Source: an uncultured Lentibacter sp.
Lineage (GTDB): Bacteria > Pseudomonadota > Alphaproteobacteria > Rhodobacterales > Rhodobacteraceae
Direction of reading: 5' to 3'
DNA: 64,000 bases
Assembly: GCA_947497495.1 (NCBI GenBank)
Contig: CANMGT010000001.1
Span: 992,001 to 1,056,000 of the forward strand
Position numbers and translations under genes: made by a program. Positions 37,124 to 45,805 of this stretch are shown piece by piece. The notes under the pieces were generated by a model. The model was not told the DNA's origin. It was given only the letters and a program-made list of their open reading frames with translations, and did no database searches. The first letter of the stretch is position 1; each line of letters opens with the position of its first letter.

Positions 37124-38734
37124 ATGGAATTCGGTATCGTCGAGCTGTCGCGCCTGCAATTTGCGACGACAGCCATGTATCACTTCCTCTTTGTGCCGCT
37201 GACTTTGGGCCTCTCGGTCCTCGTGGCAATCATGGAGACGGTCTATGTTATGACCAACCGCCCGATCTGGCGGCAAATGACAAAGTTCTGGGGCATGCTG
37301 TTTGGCATCAACTTTGCCCTTGGCGTCGCAACAGGGATCACGATGGAGTTCCAGTTCGGAATGAACTGGAGTTACTACAGCCACTATGTTGGCGACATTT
37401 TCGGCGCGCCTCTCGCGCTTGAAGGGCTGATGGCCTTCTTCCTTGAGGCGACATTTGTTGGCCTGTTCTTCTTCGGATGGGACAAGCTGAGCAAAGTCGC
37501 ACACTTGGTTGTCGCGTGGCTGGTTGCCATCGGCTCCAACTTTTCGGCTCTCTGGATCCTGATCGCCAACGGCTGGATGCAAAACCCGGTCGGGGCTGAG
37601 TTCAACCCGATGACCATGCGCATGGAGATGACAGATTTCTTCGCGGTTCTGTTCAACGAAGTGGCGCAGGCCAAATTCGTGCACACCGTTTCGGCGGGCT
37701 ACGTCACAGCCTCGGTCTTCGTGCTGGGCGTTTCGGCGTGGTATCTGCTGCGCAACCGCCACGTCGAGCTGGCGCGCCGCTCGATGACAGTCGCTGCGGC
37801 CTTTGGCCTTGCCTCTGCCTTCTCGGTTGTGCTGCTGGGCGACGAGTCAGGCTATTCAGCCACGCACAGCCAGAAAATGAAGCTCGCCGCGATCGAGGCG
37901 ATGTGGGAAACCCACGACGCTCCGGCGCCGTTCAACCTGATCGGCTTCCCCGACCAAGAGGCGCGCGAGACGCATTACGCGATCGAAATTCCTTGGGCGA
38001 TGGGGCTGATCGGCACACGCTCGCTAACAACCGAGATTCCCGGCATCAACGACCTTGTGGCAACTGCTGAAGAGCGCATTCGCTCTGGCATGATCGCCTA
38101 CGAAGCGCTGCTTGACGTGCGCGAAAAGCGCGACAACGCAGACCCGGCGATGACAGCCCAATTTGAAGCGCATTCGGCAGATCTCGGCTTTGCCTATCTG
38201 CTCAAGAAATATGTCGACAACCCTCTGGATGCCTCTGAAGAGCAGATCAAGTTGGCGGCGAATGACACGGTGCCAACCGTCTGGCCACTGTTCTGGGCCT
38301 TCCGCCTTATGGTCGCGCTGGGCTTTGGCTTCATCGGGACAATGGCCTACTTCTTCTACCGTGCGTCCTTCAAGGGGATGAACTTCCCGAGACCCGCACT
38401 GCACATGGCGGTCTGGATGATACCGGCGCCTTGGATCGCCGCGGAGTTGGGCTGGTTTGTCGCCGAATTTGGCCGCCAACCCTGGACAGTCGATGGCGTG
38501 TTGCCAACGGCCATGTCTGTCTCGGCGCTGTCGATTACAGAGGTTGCCCTGACGCTCGCGGGCTTTGTGATCTTCTACACCATCCTTTTCATCGTCGAGA
38601 TGGGGCTGATGCTGAAATACATCCGCAAAGGCCCCTATCAGGACGTGGAAGAAACCAACGCGTGGAACAAACGTCACCAAGACCGATTGGCAGGCCGGCG
38701 CAATGCTGACGCCATCGCAACACCTGCGGAGTAA
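37124..38734 (+). CDS. cydA: Cytochrome bd ubiquinol oxidase subunit I
   Basis: A 536-residue CydA. Start at ATG 37124 (MEFGIVELSRLQFATTAMYHF) puts the haem b595 ligand at H20, as in the family; CGGAG lies upstream. GRQPW at residues 450-454 is the conserved signature near the quinol-binding loop. About nine membrane segments are visible. With CydB and CydX it forms a high-affinity, low-pumping terminal oxidase in the inner membrane. Expression is probably FnrL-activated. Confidence 0.95.
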   Translation: MEFGIVELSRLQFATTAMYHFLFVPLTLGLSVLVAIMETVYVMTNRPIWRQMTKFWGMLFGINFALGVATGITMEFQFGMNWSYYSHYVGDIFGAPLALEGLMAFFLEATFVGLFFFGWDKLSKVAHLVVAWLVAIGSNFSALWILIANGWMQNPVGAEFNPMTMRMEMTDFFAVLFNEVAQAKFVHTVSAGYVTASVFVLGVSAWYLLRNRHVELARRSMTVAAAFGLASAFSVVLLGDESGYSATHSQKMKLAAIEAMWETHDAPAPFNLIGFPDQEARETHYAIEIPWAMGLIGTRSLTTEIPGINDLVATAEERIRSGMIAYEALLDVREKRDNADPAMTAQFEAHSADLGFAYLLKKYVDNPLDASEEQIKLAANDTVPTVWPLFWAFRLMVALGFGFIGTMAYFFYRASFKGMNFPRPALHMAVWMIPAPWIAAELGWFVAEFGRQPWTVDGVLPTAMSVSALSITEVALTLAGFVIFYTILFIVEMGLMLKYIRKGPYQDVEETNAWNKRHQDRLAGRRNADAIATPAE

Positions 38735-38739
38735 AAAAC

Positions 38740-39903
38740 ATGATCCTGCATGAACTTATGAGTTATGAAATGCTGCGCTTGATCTGGTGGGGGCTGCTGG
38801 GCGTCCTGCTGATCGGATTTGCGCTAACCGACGGGTTTGACATGGGGGTTGGCGCGTTACTGCCCTTCGTGGGCAAAACCGACGTCGAGCGCCGCGTGGC
38901 GATCAACACGGTTGGCCCTGTCTGGGAGGGCAACCAAGTCTGGTTTATCCTTGGCGGTGGTGCGATCTTTGCTGCTTGGCCACCGCTCTACGCGGTGAGC
39001 TTCTCGGGCTTCTATCTGGCGATGTTTGTCATCCTTGCGGCCTTTATCGTGCGCCCTGTGGCGTTCAAGTACCGCTCAAAGCGCGACGACGCGCGCTGGC
39101 GCTCGGCTTGGGACTGGGCCCTCTGCATCAGCGGGGCTGTGCCTGCGCTGCTCTTTGGTGTCGCCGTTGGCAACGTCATTCAGGGCGTGCCGTTCCACTT
39201 CACCGACGATCTGCACACCATCTATGAGGGCGCTTGGTATATGAAGTTTATCGGCCTGCTTGATCCGTTTTCGATCCTGGCGGGTGTGGTGTCTCTTGCG
39301 ATGCTTCTAATGCACGGTGCGGCGTGGCTCACTTTGAAAGCCGAGGGTGCGGTGCAAACCCGCGCACGCGCCTACGGCTCAGTCGCGGCATTGGTCGCCA
39401 TGGGCGCCTACGCCTTGGCAGGTGTGTGGCTTGCTGTGGGCGTCGAGGGCTTCCGCATCGTGGGCGACTACGTCACAGGCGGGCCGTCAAACCCGCTGCA
39501 CTTTGACGTCGAGCGCAGCGCGAGCTGGCTGACAGCTTACGCTGACCGCCCGTGGATCATGATCGCACCGATCATGGGCTTCCTCGGGGGCGGGCTCACG
39601 TTCCTTGGCCTGCGCGCGGGCCGCGAAGTCTCGACGCTCTTGTTCTCCAAGATGTCGATCTTCGGGGTGATTTCCTCGGTCGGGCTGACAATGTTCCCGT
39701 TCATCATGCCCTCATCGAGCGACCCGCAGTCATCGCTGACGGTCTGGAACAGCTCATCGTCGCACCTGACATTGTTCGTCATGCTGGTTGCCGCCGTGAT
39801 CTTCATGCCGCTGATCCTGATGTATACCGCATGGGTTTACAAAGTGCTCTGGGGCAAGGTCACGGAAGCCGACGTCTCTGAAAACTCACACTCCGTTTAC
39901 TGA
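38740..39903 (+). CDS. cydB: Cytochrome bd ubiquinol oxidase subunit II
   Basis: A 387-residue CydB with the family opening LIWWGLLGVLLIGFALTDGFDMG, the PVWEGNQVWFILGGGAIFAAWP stretch (residues about 55-77) and PFIMPSSSDPQSSLTVW near the end. About eight membrane segments. It starts five bases after the cydA stop and is followed by cydX after 14 bp. Confidence 0.95.
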   Translation: MILHELMSYEMLRLIWWGLLGVLLIGFALTDGFDMGVGALLPFVGKTDVERRVAINTVGPVWEGNQVWFILGGGAIFAAWPPLYAVSFSGFYLAMFVILAAFIVRPVAFKYRSKRDDARWRSAWDWALCISGAVPALLFGVAVGNVIQGVPFHFTDDLHTIYEGAWYMKFIGLLDPFSILAGVVSLAMLLMHGAAWLTLKAEGAVQTRARAYGSVAALVAMGAYALAGVWLAVGVEGFRIVGDYVTGGPSNPLHFDVERSASWLTAYADRPWIMIAPIMGFLGGGLTFLGLRAGREVSTLLFSKMSIFGVISSVGLTMFPFIMPSSSDPQSSLTVWNSSSSHLTLFVMLVAAVIFMPLILMYTAWVYKVLWGKVTEADVSENSHSVY

Positions 39904-39917
39904 AGAAAGGACACCCT

Positions 39918-40052
39918 ATGTGGTATTTCGCATGGATACTTGGCCTGCCGCTGGCCGCCATTTTCGCCGTGATGAACGCGATGTGGCTTGAGCTGAAAGA
40001 AGACGAACGCACCATCGCCAACGGCAATCAAAGCCAGAACGACAACACCTAG
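39918..40052 (+). CDS. cydX: Cytochrome bd small subunit CydX
   Basis: A 44-residue single-pass membrane protein with the CydX/YbgT signature MWYFAWILGLPLA at its start and NAMWLELKE after the membrane segment. AAAGGA lies upstream of ATG 39918. CydX stabilises the haem site of the bd oxidase. The tail is unusually rich in Asn, Gln and Asp. Confidence 0.92.
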   Translation: MWYFAWILGLPLAAIFAVMNAMWLELKEDERTIANGNQSQNDNT

Positions 40053-40058
40053 ACACAG

Positions 40059-40083
40059 GGCTCGGCGCTGTCTTCGCCGAGCC
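40059..40083 (+). terminator. Hairpin after cydX
   Basis: A perfect 9-bp stem GGCTCGGCG / CGCCGAGCC with loop CTGTCTT, six bases after the cydX stop. No T-run follows, so it may be an attenuator or mRNA-stabilising hairpin; the next genes lie on the same strand. Confidence 0.55.
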
Positions 40084-40133
40084 GCCAAGCCAACCATCTG
40101 CAACAAATTTCAACGCATAAAAGGAGCCTCCAA

Positions 40134-40574
40134 ATGCGCCTCACAAATATCCTGACAGCCTCTGCTCTTGCCCTTGGCATGGCAACAACGGCCCAAGCCG
40201 ACGGCCCCAACAAGCTGATCACGATCCTGACAGCCCCCGAGCCACAAACCCAACTGATGGCCATGGTTCTGACCATGAACGCCATGGCAGCAGGGGCGCA
40301 GGCCGAAGTGCTGCTCTGTGGCCCTGCCGGGGACATCGCCCTCAAAGAGGCCCCCGCCGAGGCAACTGCCGGACAACCTCCGAAGAATGCCAGCCCGCAA
40401 GGCCTGATGAAGATGCTGATGGAAAAGCAGGGTCTCAAAGTGCAGGTCTGCGCGATCTACCTACCCGGCAAAGCGGCGGATGCCTCCGTTCTGCTTGATG
40501 GTGTAACCGCTGCCGCGCCGAACGCGATGGGCGCAGCCATCGTCGCCGACGACACGACTGTCATGAGCTTCTAA
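40134..40574 (+). CDS. Exported DsrE-family-like protein
   Basis: A 146-residue protein with a signal peptide (MRLTNILTASALALG...AQA). The mature part resembles the DsrE/DsrF-like fold, with C62 in VLLCGPAGD and C106 in VQVCAIYLPG. DsrE proteins carry or transfer sulfur on a Cys, but cytoplasmic ones are better known; an exported form suggests a periplasmic sulfur role. AAAGGAG precedes ATG 40134. It is followed after 58 bp by the SQR-like gene, to which it is probably linked. Confidence 0.75.
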   Translation: MRLTNILTASALALGMATTAQADGPNKLITILTAPEPQTQLMAMVLTMNAMAAGAQAEVLLCGPAGDIALKEAPAEATAGQPPKNASPQGLMKMLMEKQGLKVQVCAIYLPGKAADASVLLDGVTAAAPNAMGAAIVADDTTVMSF

Positions 40575-40632
40575 AGAAGCCATTGGCCCCTGTTCCTTGA
40601 GGGGCGCAGGGGCTCCACGGAAGGGAAAAGAC

Positions 40633-41949
40633 GTGACTGACCACACCAAATTCAACACATCGCGACGCGGCTTCATGGGCCTTGTCGCAGGCGGGATCGC
40701 AACAGCTGCGGCCCTTCAACCAGCGCAGGCCGCGAAGCTGCAAACAAAAGCCCGTATTGTTTTCATAGGGGCAGGGGCGGCCGGCACCTCGCTGGCCAAC
40801 CGCCTGGTTGAGCGGCTAGACGGAGCCGATATCACCATCCTCGATCCAAGCGCCGAGCACCTTTATCAGCCCGGCTTGTCGCTCGTGGCAGCGGGGCTCA
40901 AGCCCGCGTCCTACACGCAGTCAAAGACAACACAATGGCTCCCCAAAGACATCAGGTTGATCCCCGAAGCCGCCGCCGCGATTGATCCGGTCGCAAAAAC
41001 TGTCAGCGCGACAGGCGGCCTGACGGTGCCTTATGACTTTCTCGTCGTCGCTCCGGGCCTTGTGCTGGATCACGACGCCATCGAAGGCTTCTCGCTTGAT
41101 CTGGTCGGCACCAACGGCATCGGCGCGCTCTATGCGGGGCCGCAATATGCCGCCAAAACGTGGCAGGCGGCGTCAAAGTTCGCCGAAGACGGCGGCACTG
41201 GCGTGTTCACCCGCCCCGCCACCGAGATGAAATGCGCAGGCGCACCGCTCAAGCACACGTTTCTCATTGAAGACATCGCCAAGCGCACCGCAGGCGCTGG
41301 CAAACACGAAATGCACTACGCAGCCAACAACAACTCACTGTTCGGCGTGCCAATTGTCTCCGAAAAAGTCCGCATGCTGTTTGAGGATCGTGGGATCGCG
41401 GCGCATTACAGCCACGTTCTGAAAGCCGTTGATCCGGGCAGCAAACGCGCCACCTTTGCAACGCCGGAGGGCGACAAGGAGCTGGCCTACGACTACCTGC
41501 ACGTCATCCCGCCGCAACGCGCGCCCGACGTGATCCGCCAGTCAGGCCTGAGCTGGGCAGACAAGTGGACAGACCAAGGCTGGGTCGAAGCCGATAAACA
41601 CTCGTTGCGACACTTGCGCTACCCCGAGATCTTTGCCTTGGGCGACGTGGCCGGTGTGCCCAAAGGCAAAACGGCGGCATCGGTGAAGTGGCAAGTGCCC
41701 GTGGTCGAAGACCACCTCATCGCCGCCATCGAAGGCCAGGAAGGCACCGCCTCATACGACGGCTACACTTCCTGCCCGCTGATCACCCGCGTCGGCCGCG
41801 CCATGCTGGTCGAGTTTGATTACAACAACAATCTGACGCCGTCTTTCCCCGGGGTGATCGCCCCGCTCGAAGAGCTGTGGATAAGCTGGCTGATGAAAGA
41901 AGTCGCCCTGAAAGCAACGTATAACGCCATGCTGCGCGGCAAGGCCTGA
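40633..41949 (+). CDS. Tat-exported sulfide:quinone oxidoreductase-like flavoprotein
   Basis: A 438-residue FAD/NAD-binding protein. GTG 40633 gives a twin-arginine signal (SRRGFMGLVAGG, then AAALQPAQA); an ATG-like frame further up has no ribosome site. FAD motif VFIGAGAAGTSLANRL (about residues 43-58), then LYQPGLSLVAAG, and redox cysteines C201 (MKCAGAPLKH) and C381 (YTSCPLI). This is the SQR / flavocytochrome c sulfide dehydrogenase fold; the third SQR cysteine is not seen. It likely oxidises sulfide in the periplasm and passes electrons to quinone or cytochrome c. Confidence 0.82.
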   Translation: MTDHTKFNTSRRGFMGLVAGGIATAAALQPAQAAKLQTKARIVFIGAGAAGTSLANRLVERLDGADITILDPSAEHLYQPGLSLVAAGLKPASYTQSKTTQWLPKDIRLIPEAAAAIDPVAKTVSATGGLTVPYDFLVVAPGLVLDHDAIEGFSLDLVGTNGIGALYAGPQYAAKTWQAASKFAEDGGTGVFTRPATEMKCAGAPLKHTFLIEDIAKRTAGAGKHEMHYAANNNSLFGVPIVSEKVRMLFEDRGIAAHYSHVLKAVDPGSKRATFATPEGDKELAYDYLHVIPPQRAPDVIRQSGLSWADKWTDQGWVEADKHSLRHLRYPEIFALGDVAGVPKGKTAASVKWQVPVVEDHLIAAIEGQEGTASYDGYTSCPLITRVGRAMLVEFDYNNNLTPSFPGVIAPLEELWISWLMKEVALKATYNAMLRGKA

Positions 41950-41961
41950 GGAGAGCACACA

Positions 41962-42315
41962 ATGGAACAACTCACTTTTGGAACGATGATCGCAGTGTTC
42001 GAAGAAATCTTCGGGCGCGGGCTGTTCTGGGCGATGGTTGTGGCGGCTGTTGTCGTCACTCTGGCGTATTTCTACGTGCTCGTCCGCGACAGGGCGATGT
42101 CGATGCGCAAGTTCCTGTTGGCGCAGCTTTCAATGCCCTTCGGCGCTGTCGCGGCGGTGCTGTTTGTGCAGGCGGTCACGCACTCGGGCTTTCGTGACAT
42201 CGGCGGGCCGGTTGACGTGATCGTCGTGCTGGGGATCGCAGCAGTTGGCGCCGTCGGGGCCGCTATTTTGGTTTACACCGCGCAATCCCTGTTCCGGAAA
42301 ACCGTGAAGGAATAG
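41962..42315 (+). CDS. Three-helix membrane protein (DUF5368-like)
   Basis: A 117-residue membrane protein with three hydrophobic segments (about 22-42, 52-72 and 83-105). I think it belongs to the DUF5368 family found with SQR genes, but this is from memory and not certain. It lies 12 bp after the SQR-like gene with GAGGAG-type ribosome site, so it is the last gene of that unit. It might anchor the exported flavoprotein or link it to quinone. Confidence 0.7.
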   Translation: MEQLTFGTMIAVFEEIFGRGLFWAMVVAAVVVTLAYFYVLVRDRAMSMRKFLLAQLSMPFGAVAAVLFVQAVTHSGFRDIGGPVDVIVVLGIAAVGAVGAAILVYTAQSLFRKTVKE

Positions 42316-42371
42316 CTTTTAGAGCCCGCTTTGCGGCCGCTTTCCCAAACAAGCCCGCTCATCAGGCTGTA

Positions 42372-42435
42372 ATGGCCGTTAAGCAGACGTTGCGTAACCC
42401 CTCTTGGATGGCCGCGTCGTCTGTTTAACGGCCAT
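42372..42435. repeat. 18-bp inverted repeat after the sulfide operon
   Basis: ATGGCCGTTAAGCAGACG (42372-42389) and CGTCTGTTTAACGGCCAT (42418-42435) are reverse complements with one mismatch, 28 bases apart. This sits in the 219 bp gap between two convergent genes, so a long terminator or cruciform is possible; the size and AT content are unusual for a simple terminator. Confidence 0.75.
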
Positions 42436-42534
42436 CTTAACAAGGTGCGGCGAATGACTGCAATGAGCCCTTAGTGCCGAATGCTGCGCCATGTCTAAAC
42501 GTCCAGTTGGACCAAGAGAGAGGCTAATCTTGGG

Positions 42535-43245
42535 CTACTCGTTCTGATCATCATCGGTAGCTTCTGGTGAGGGTAATTGCTTTGGCGGAGTTGGTAGAGC
42601 CGCGGGTTTCATCGGAGCTTCTAGTGCTTCCTTTGTCTTTCGAACCTTATCCGCAATACCAAACAATTCTTTGACACGATCAAAGACTGGCTTGACGTTT
42701 TCACCTGCTTCGCCGACAGCTTCGCTGACTTCGACCATTCCATCGAGGAATACTCGGTAGTCGCTATACTCCTTGTCTAACTCCGCTTGTAGTGAGTTCA
42801 CTACCTTGAGTAACCGCCTCTTAAACTCGTCGGTAATGGCCGTGCTTTCACGGATAATATTCCTGATATCTGAGAGCAAAGCATCAATTTTTCCCTTCTC
42901 TTCAGAAGACAGACTAATGAGAAACGTGTTGATGAGACTAGGGTTTTCGATTGTCTCGCGGGCCAACAACGCCTTCACATATCTATGGATCAGGAATATT
43001 TTTTTCTGATCTGAGGGTCGTCCTAGAATTAGACGTCTTATGTCAAAGCCTGCAAAACTGGCGTCTATTTCCGGTCGGATATCCTGTTCAATGTCCGGCA
43101 CGACACCTTCCAGCAGGATTTTCAAAGTGAACGCTACATTCCCAGCATCTTCTTTCAGGTTCTGTTCAAAGTAGTCAGTACATATCTGATTGGCGGCAAG
43201 TAGTTTATTTTTTGGCAGGCGCGCCAAATAATCGTTGTCTAACAT
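42535..43245 (-). CDS. Orphan hypothetical protein, 236 aa
   Basis: A soluble, highly helical protein with no signal peptide, no Cys-rich or enzymatic motif that I recognise. It begins MLDNDYLARLPKNKLLAANQ, has a long charged helical middle (residues about 95-190) and ends in a Pro-rich, acidic tail (LPTPPKQLPSPEATDDDQNE). Base composition is clearly more AT-rich than neighbours, with codons such as AGA, ATA and TTA that are rare around it. It stands alone between inverted repeats and a dispersed-repeat copy. I infer recent acquisition; function unknown. Confidence 0.75.
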   Translation of the reverse strand: MLDNDYLARLPKNKLLAANQICTDYFEQNLKEDAGNVAFTLKILLEGVVPDIEQDIRPEIDASFAGFDIRRLILGRPSDQKKIFLIHRYVKALLARETIENPSLINTFLISLSSEEKGKIDALLSDIRNIIRESTAITDEFKRRLLKVVNSLQAELDKEYSDYRVFLDGMVEVSEAVGEAGENVKPVFDRVKELFGIADKVRKTKEALEAPMKPAALPTPPKQLPSPEATDDDQNE

Positions 43246-43463
43246 TTTTGTCCTTCAAATAGTAAACTAGAGGTCATCTGAGCCGTCATAACCTTGTTGA
43301 ACATTGCTAACTAATCCATACAGTCTCCTAGGCCGCATGGAAACTAAAACCGGCCATTTGTGCAGATGCGGCGAAGGTCGGAAAAGTCCCGCACAGCAAC
43401 AGTTCACTACTCAGAAGGCGCCCCTCATGCCGCAGCTGCATAACGCGCGTTGTGTTAACGAAA

Positions 43464-43486
43464 GAGGGGCCCACAAGGGGCCCCTC
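43464..43486. terminator. GC-rich hairpin in the 43.2-43.6 kb gap
   Basis: GAGGGGCCC-ACAAG-GGGCCCCTC, a perfect 9-bp stem, followed by CAAAA on the plus strand (no T-run). The 327 bp gap 43246-43572 otherwise contains fragmentary text and repeat copy C, with no credible gene. Confidence 0.6.
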
Positions 43487-43490
43487 AAAA

Positions 43491-43552
43491 CGTATGCACG
43501 CGTTATGCACGGAAAGCTGCACTGCGTTATGCATACCGTAGGCACTGGCCGT
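43491..43552 (-). repeat. Core of the dispersed intergenic repeat, copy C
   Basis: CGTATGCACGCGTTATGCAC followed by GGAAAGCTGCA and TGCATACCGTAGGCA matches the 10208-10262 and 51489-51540 cores at most positions. Only this core of about 60 bp is present; the other modules of copies A and B are missing. It lies 20 bp from the 3' end of mcl1. Confidence 0.8.
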
Positions 43553-43572
43553 TTCAGCCAGAACGCCAAAGG

Positions 43573-44532
43573 TTAACCGGCAGCGATCAGCTCTGACTGC
43601 GCGACGATCACTTCGGCCTGTTTGATCGACGCGATGTCCACAAGGCGGCCTTTGTAGACGGTTGCGCCTTCGCCGTTGGCCTTGGCTGTTTCCATCGCAG
43701 CCAGGATTTCGCGTGCCTCTGCGACGGCTTCCTCGGAGGGTGTAAACACCTCGTTGGCCAGCGCGATCTGCTTGGGGTGGATCGCCCATTTGCCGACCAT
43801 GCCCAGCGTTGCGCTGCGTTTGGCTTGGGCGATGTAGCCCTCGTCATCGCTGAAGTCGCCGAACGGGCCGTCGACGGGCAGAACGCCGTGTGTGCGGCAG
43901 GCCGCAACGATGGCGGTTTGCGCCCAGTGCCACGGGTCAGAGAAGTGGCGTGTGTCGCCGTGGAGCATGTAGTAATTCTCCTGCGTGCCGCCGATACCCG
44001 TTGTTTGCATGCCCATTGAGGCCGCAAAGTCGGCTGCGCCGAGGCTCATCGCTTGCAGGCGCGGGCTTGAGGCCGCGATCTCTTCGACATGGGCGAGGCC
44101 CGCCGCGCTTTCGATGATGACTTCAAAGCTGATCGGCTTGGTGCGGCCCTTGGCACGTTCGATCGCTGTGACCAGCGCGTCGACAGCGTAGACATCGGCT
44201 GCGCAGCCGACCTTGGGGATCATGATCTGGTCAATACGGTCGCCGGCTTGTTCCATCAGGTCAACAACGTCTCGATACCAGTAGGGCGTGTCGAGGCCGT
44301 TGATGCGCACAGACATATACTTGCTGTTCCAGTCGATCGTGTTGAGCGCGTCGATGACATTGGCGCGGGCAGCGTCCTTGTCCGATGGGGCAACAGAATC
44401 TTCAAGATCAAGGTTGATAACGTCAGCAGCACTGGCCGCCATCTTGGCAAATAGCTTGGTGTTTGAGCCTGGGCCAAACAACTGACAGCGATTCGGACGT
44501 GCAGGTGCAGCGGGTTGAATACGAAAACTCAT
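43573..44532 (-). CDS. mcl1: L-malyl-CoA / beta-methylmalyl-CoA lyase
   Basis: A 319-residue CitE-like lyase that matches remembered Rhodobacter Mcl1 proteins almost throughout: start MSFRIQPAAPARPNRCQLFG, then INLDLEDSVAP for the metal-binding Glu/Asp, IMIPKVGCAADVYAVD, SFEVIIESAAGLAHVEEI and KWAIHPKQIALANEVF. It cleaves malyl-CoA to glyoxylate and acetyl-CoA, and beta-methylmalyl-CoA to glyoxylate and propionyl-CoA, the closing steps of the ethylmalonyl-CoA pathway for acetate growth. Divergent from dgcN across 239 bp. Confidence 0.95.
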   Translation of the reverse strand: MSFRIQPAAPARPNRCQLFGPGSNTKLFAKMAASAADVINLDLEDSVAPSDKDAARANVIDALNTIDWNSKYMSVRINGLDTPYWYRDVVDLMEQAGDRIDQIMIPKVGCAADVYAVDALVTAIERAKGRTKPISFEVIIESAAGLAHVEEIAASSPRLQAMSLGAADFAASMGMQTTGIGGTQENYYMLHGDTRHFSDPWHWAQTAIVAACRTHGVLPVDGPFGDFSDDEGYIAQAKRSATLGMVGKWAIHPKQIALANEVFTPSEEAVAEAREILAAMETAKANGEGATVYKGRLVDIASIKQAEVIVAQSELIAAG

Positions 44533-44640
44533 TTCGACGCCTTTCGAGTAAGGAAGTTGCGTTTATCTTGAGTGAAGCGATATTAAATTGCGCATCGCTC
44601 CGCAAGGCGATTTTGCAAGTGCAGCATTTTCCGACTTGGC

Positions 44641-44683
44641 GCAATATTCTTCGGCAAATTTGGCAAAACGTCGAAAATATTGC
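44641..44683. promoter_or_regulatory. Candidate operator between mcl1 and dgcN
   Basis: GCAATATT (44641-44648) and AATATTGC (44676-44683) form an 8-bp inverted repeat around a direct repeat GGCAAATTTGGCAAAA (44653-44668). It lies in the divergent promoter region. TTTGCAAA-like elements are known for acyl-CoA/acetate regulators, so a role at mcl1 is possible, but this is weak. Confidence 0.35.
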
Positions 44684-44771
44684 CTCAGTTTTGGAGCAAG
44701 ACACCGATTTCACAATCAAATCCCCCTGAAACTGGGCGAAAACACGCGTAACTCTCATGAAAGGCTGCCAA

Positions 44772-45776
44772 ATGATTCAGACTCCTTACCTCCTGTTCCT
44801 CGGCGACGCGCCAGACCAGCTCGCTGCCAAAGTTGCACAAGGCATAAAAGACTGGCGTCCGGAAAACGCTATCGGGCAGTTCCGCATGGAGGGCTGCAAA
44901 GCCGACATGGGCTTGTCAGATATGACGCTCGCCGAAGCCAAAGCCGCAGGGGCCAAGACACTTGTTATCGGAGTTGCCAACCGCGGCGGTATTATTAGTC
45001 AGGAATGGAAGAAAGTGCTCGTCATGGCCTTGGAAGAAGGTTTTGATCTTGCCTCTGGCCTGCACAACCTCTTGCGTGATGAGGCTGATCTGGTTGCCGT
45101 CGCGGAAGCGACAGGCCAGCAGTTGCACGACGTGCGAATACCAGAAGTTGATTATCCCATTGCCAACGGTATCAAACGCAAAGGCAAACGTGTGCTGCCA
45201 GTGGGGACAGATTGCTCGGTGGGCAAAATGTATACCGGCCTCTGCCTTGAGCAGGGCATGAAAGAGCGCGGCTTGAAAGCTACATTCCGTCCCACCGGCC
45301 AGACCGGTATCCTAATCACGGGCGATGGCGTGCCGCTGGACGCTGTAATCGCCGACTTTATGGCAGGCTCGGTCGAGTGGTTGACACCCGACAACGATGA
45401 CGACCACTGGGACATTATCGAAGGCCAAGGCAGCCTGTTCCACGTCTCCTATTCGGGCGTGACGATGGCGCTGATCCACGGCGGGCAGCCTGATGCACTT
45501 GTCGTCTGCCACGAACCAACGCGAGAGCACATGCGCGGTCTGCCCAGCTATAGCCTGCCCAAGCTTGAAGAGGTGCGTGACATGGCGCTGGCGCTTGCAA
45601 AAGTTGCGAACCCAGCCTGCAAAGTCATCGGCTACTCGATCAATACGCAGCATATGGCTGAAGCTGATGCGAAGGCCTACTTGGCGAAAGTCGAAGCCGA
45701 TCTTGGCCTTCCCGCCACTGACCCGTTCCGCTTTGGCGCAGAGAAACTTGTGGATGCCCTCGCCGATATGACATGA
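44772..45776 (+). CDS. dgcN: DgcN-type N-acetyltransferase (DUF1611), D-glutamate pathway
   Basis: A 334-residue DUF1611/P-loop-type protein with VLPVGTDCSVGKMYTGLCLE and IIEGQGSLFHVSYSGVTMALIHG. Start at ATG 44772 has AAAGG upstream; ATG 44757 is the alternative. Proteins of this type encoded beside an enolase-family partner have been described as DgcN, which N-acetylates D-glutamate before DgcA isomerises it. The gene is followed by that partner (dgcA) and a D-amino-acid aminotransferase, so the assignment is strong by context and moderate by sequence. Confidence 0.8.
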   Translation: MIQTPYLLFLGDAPDQLAAKVAQGIKDWRPENAIGQFRMEGCKADMGLSDMTLAEAKAAGAKTLVIGVANRGGIISQEWKKVLVMALEEGFDLASGLHNLLRDEADLVAVAEATGQQLHDVRIPEVDYPIANGIKRKGKRVLPVGTDCSVGKMYTGLCLEQGMKERGLKATFRPTGQTGILITGDGVPLDAVIADFMAGSVEWLTPDNDDDHWDIIEGQGSLFHVSYSGVTMALIHGGQPDALVVCHEPTREHMRGLPSYSLPKLEEVRDMALALAKVANPACKVIGYSINTQHMAEADAKAYLAKVEADLGLPATDPFRFGAEKLVDALADMT

Positions 45777-45805
45777 AGGAACTAGCCGCACGGAGAGAGC
45801 CACAG

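Noticed and set aside
42316..43572. An insertion-sequence remnant
   Set aside because: There are inverted repeats and an AT-rich gene, but no transposase-like motif and no matching terminal repeats around the gene.
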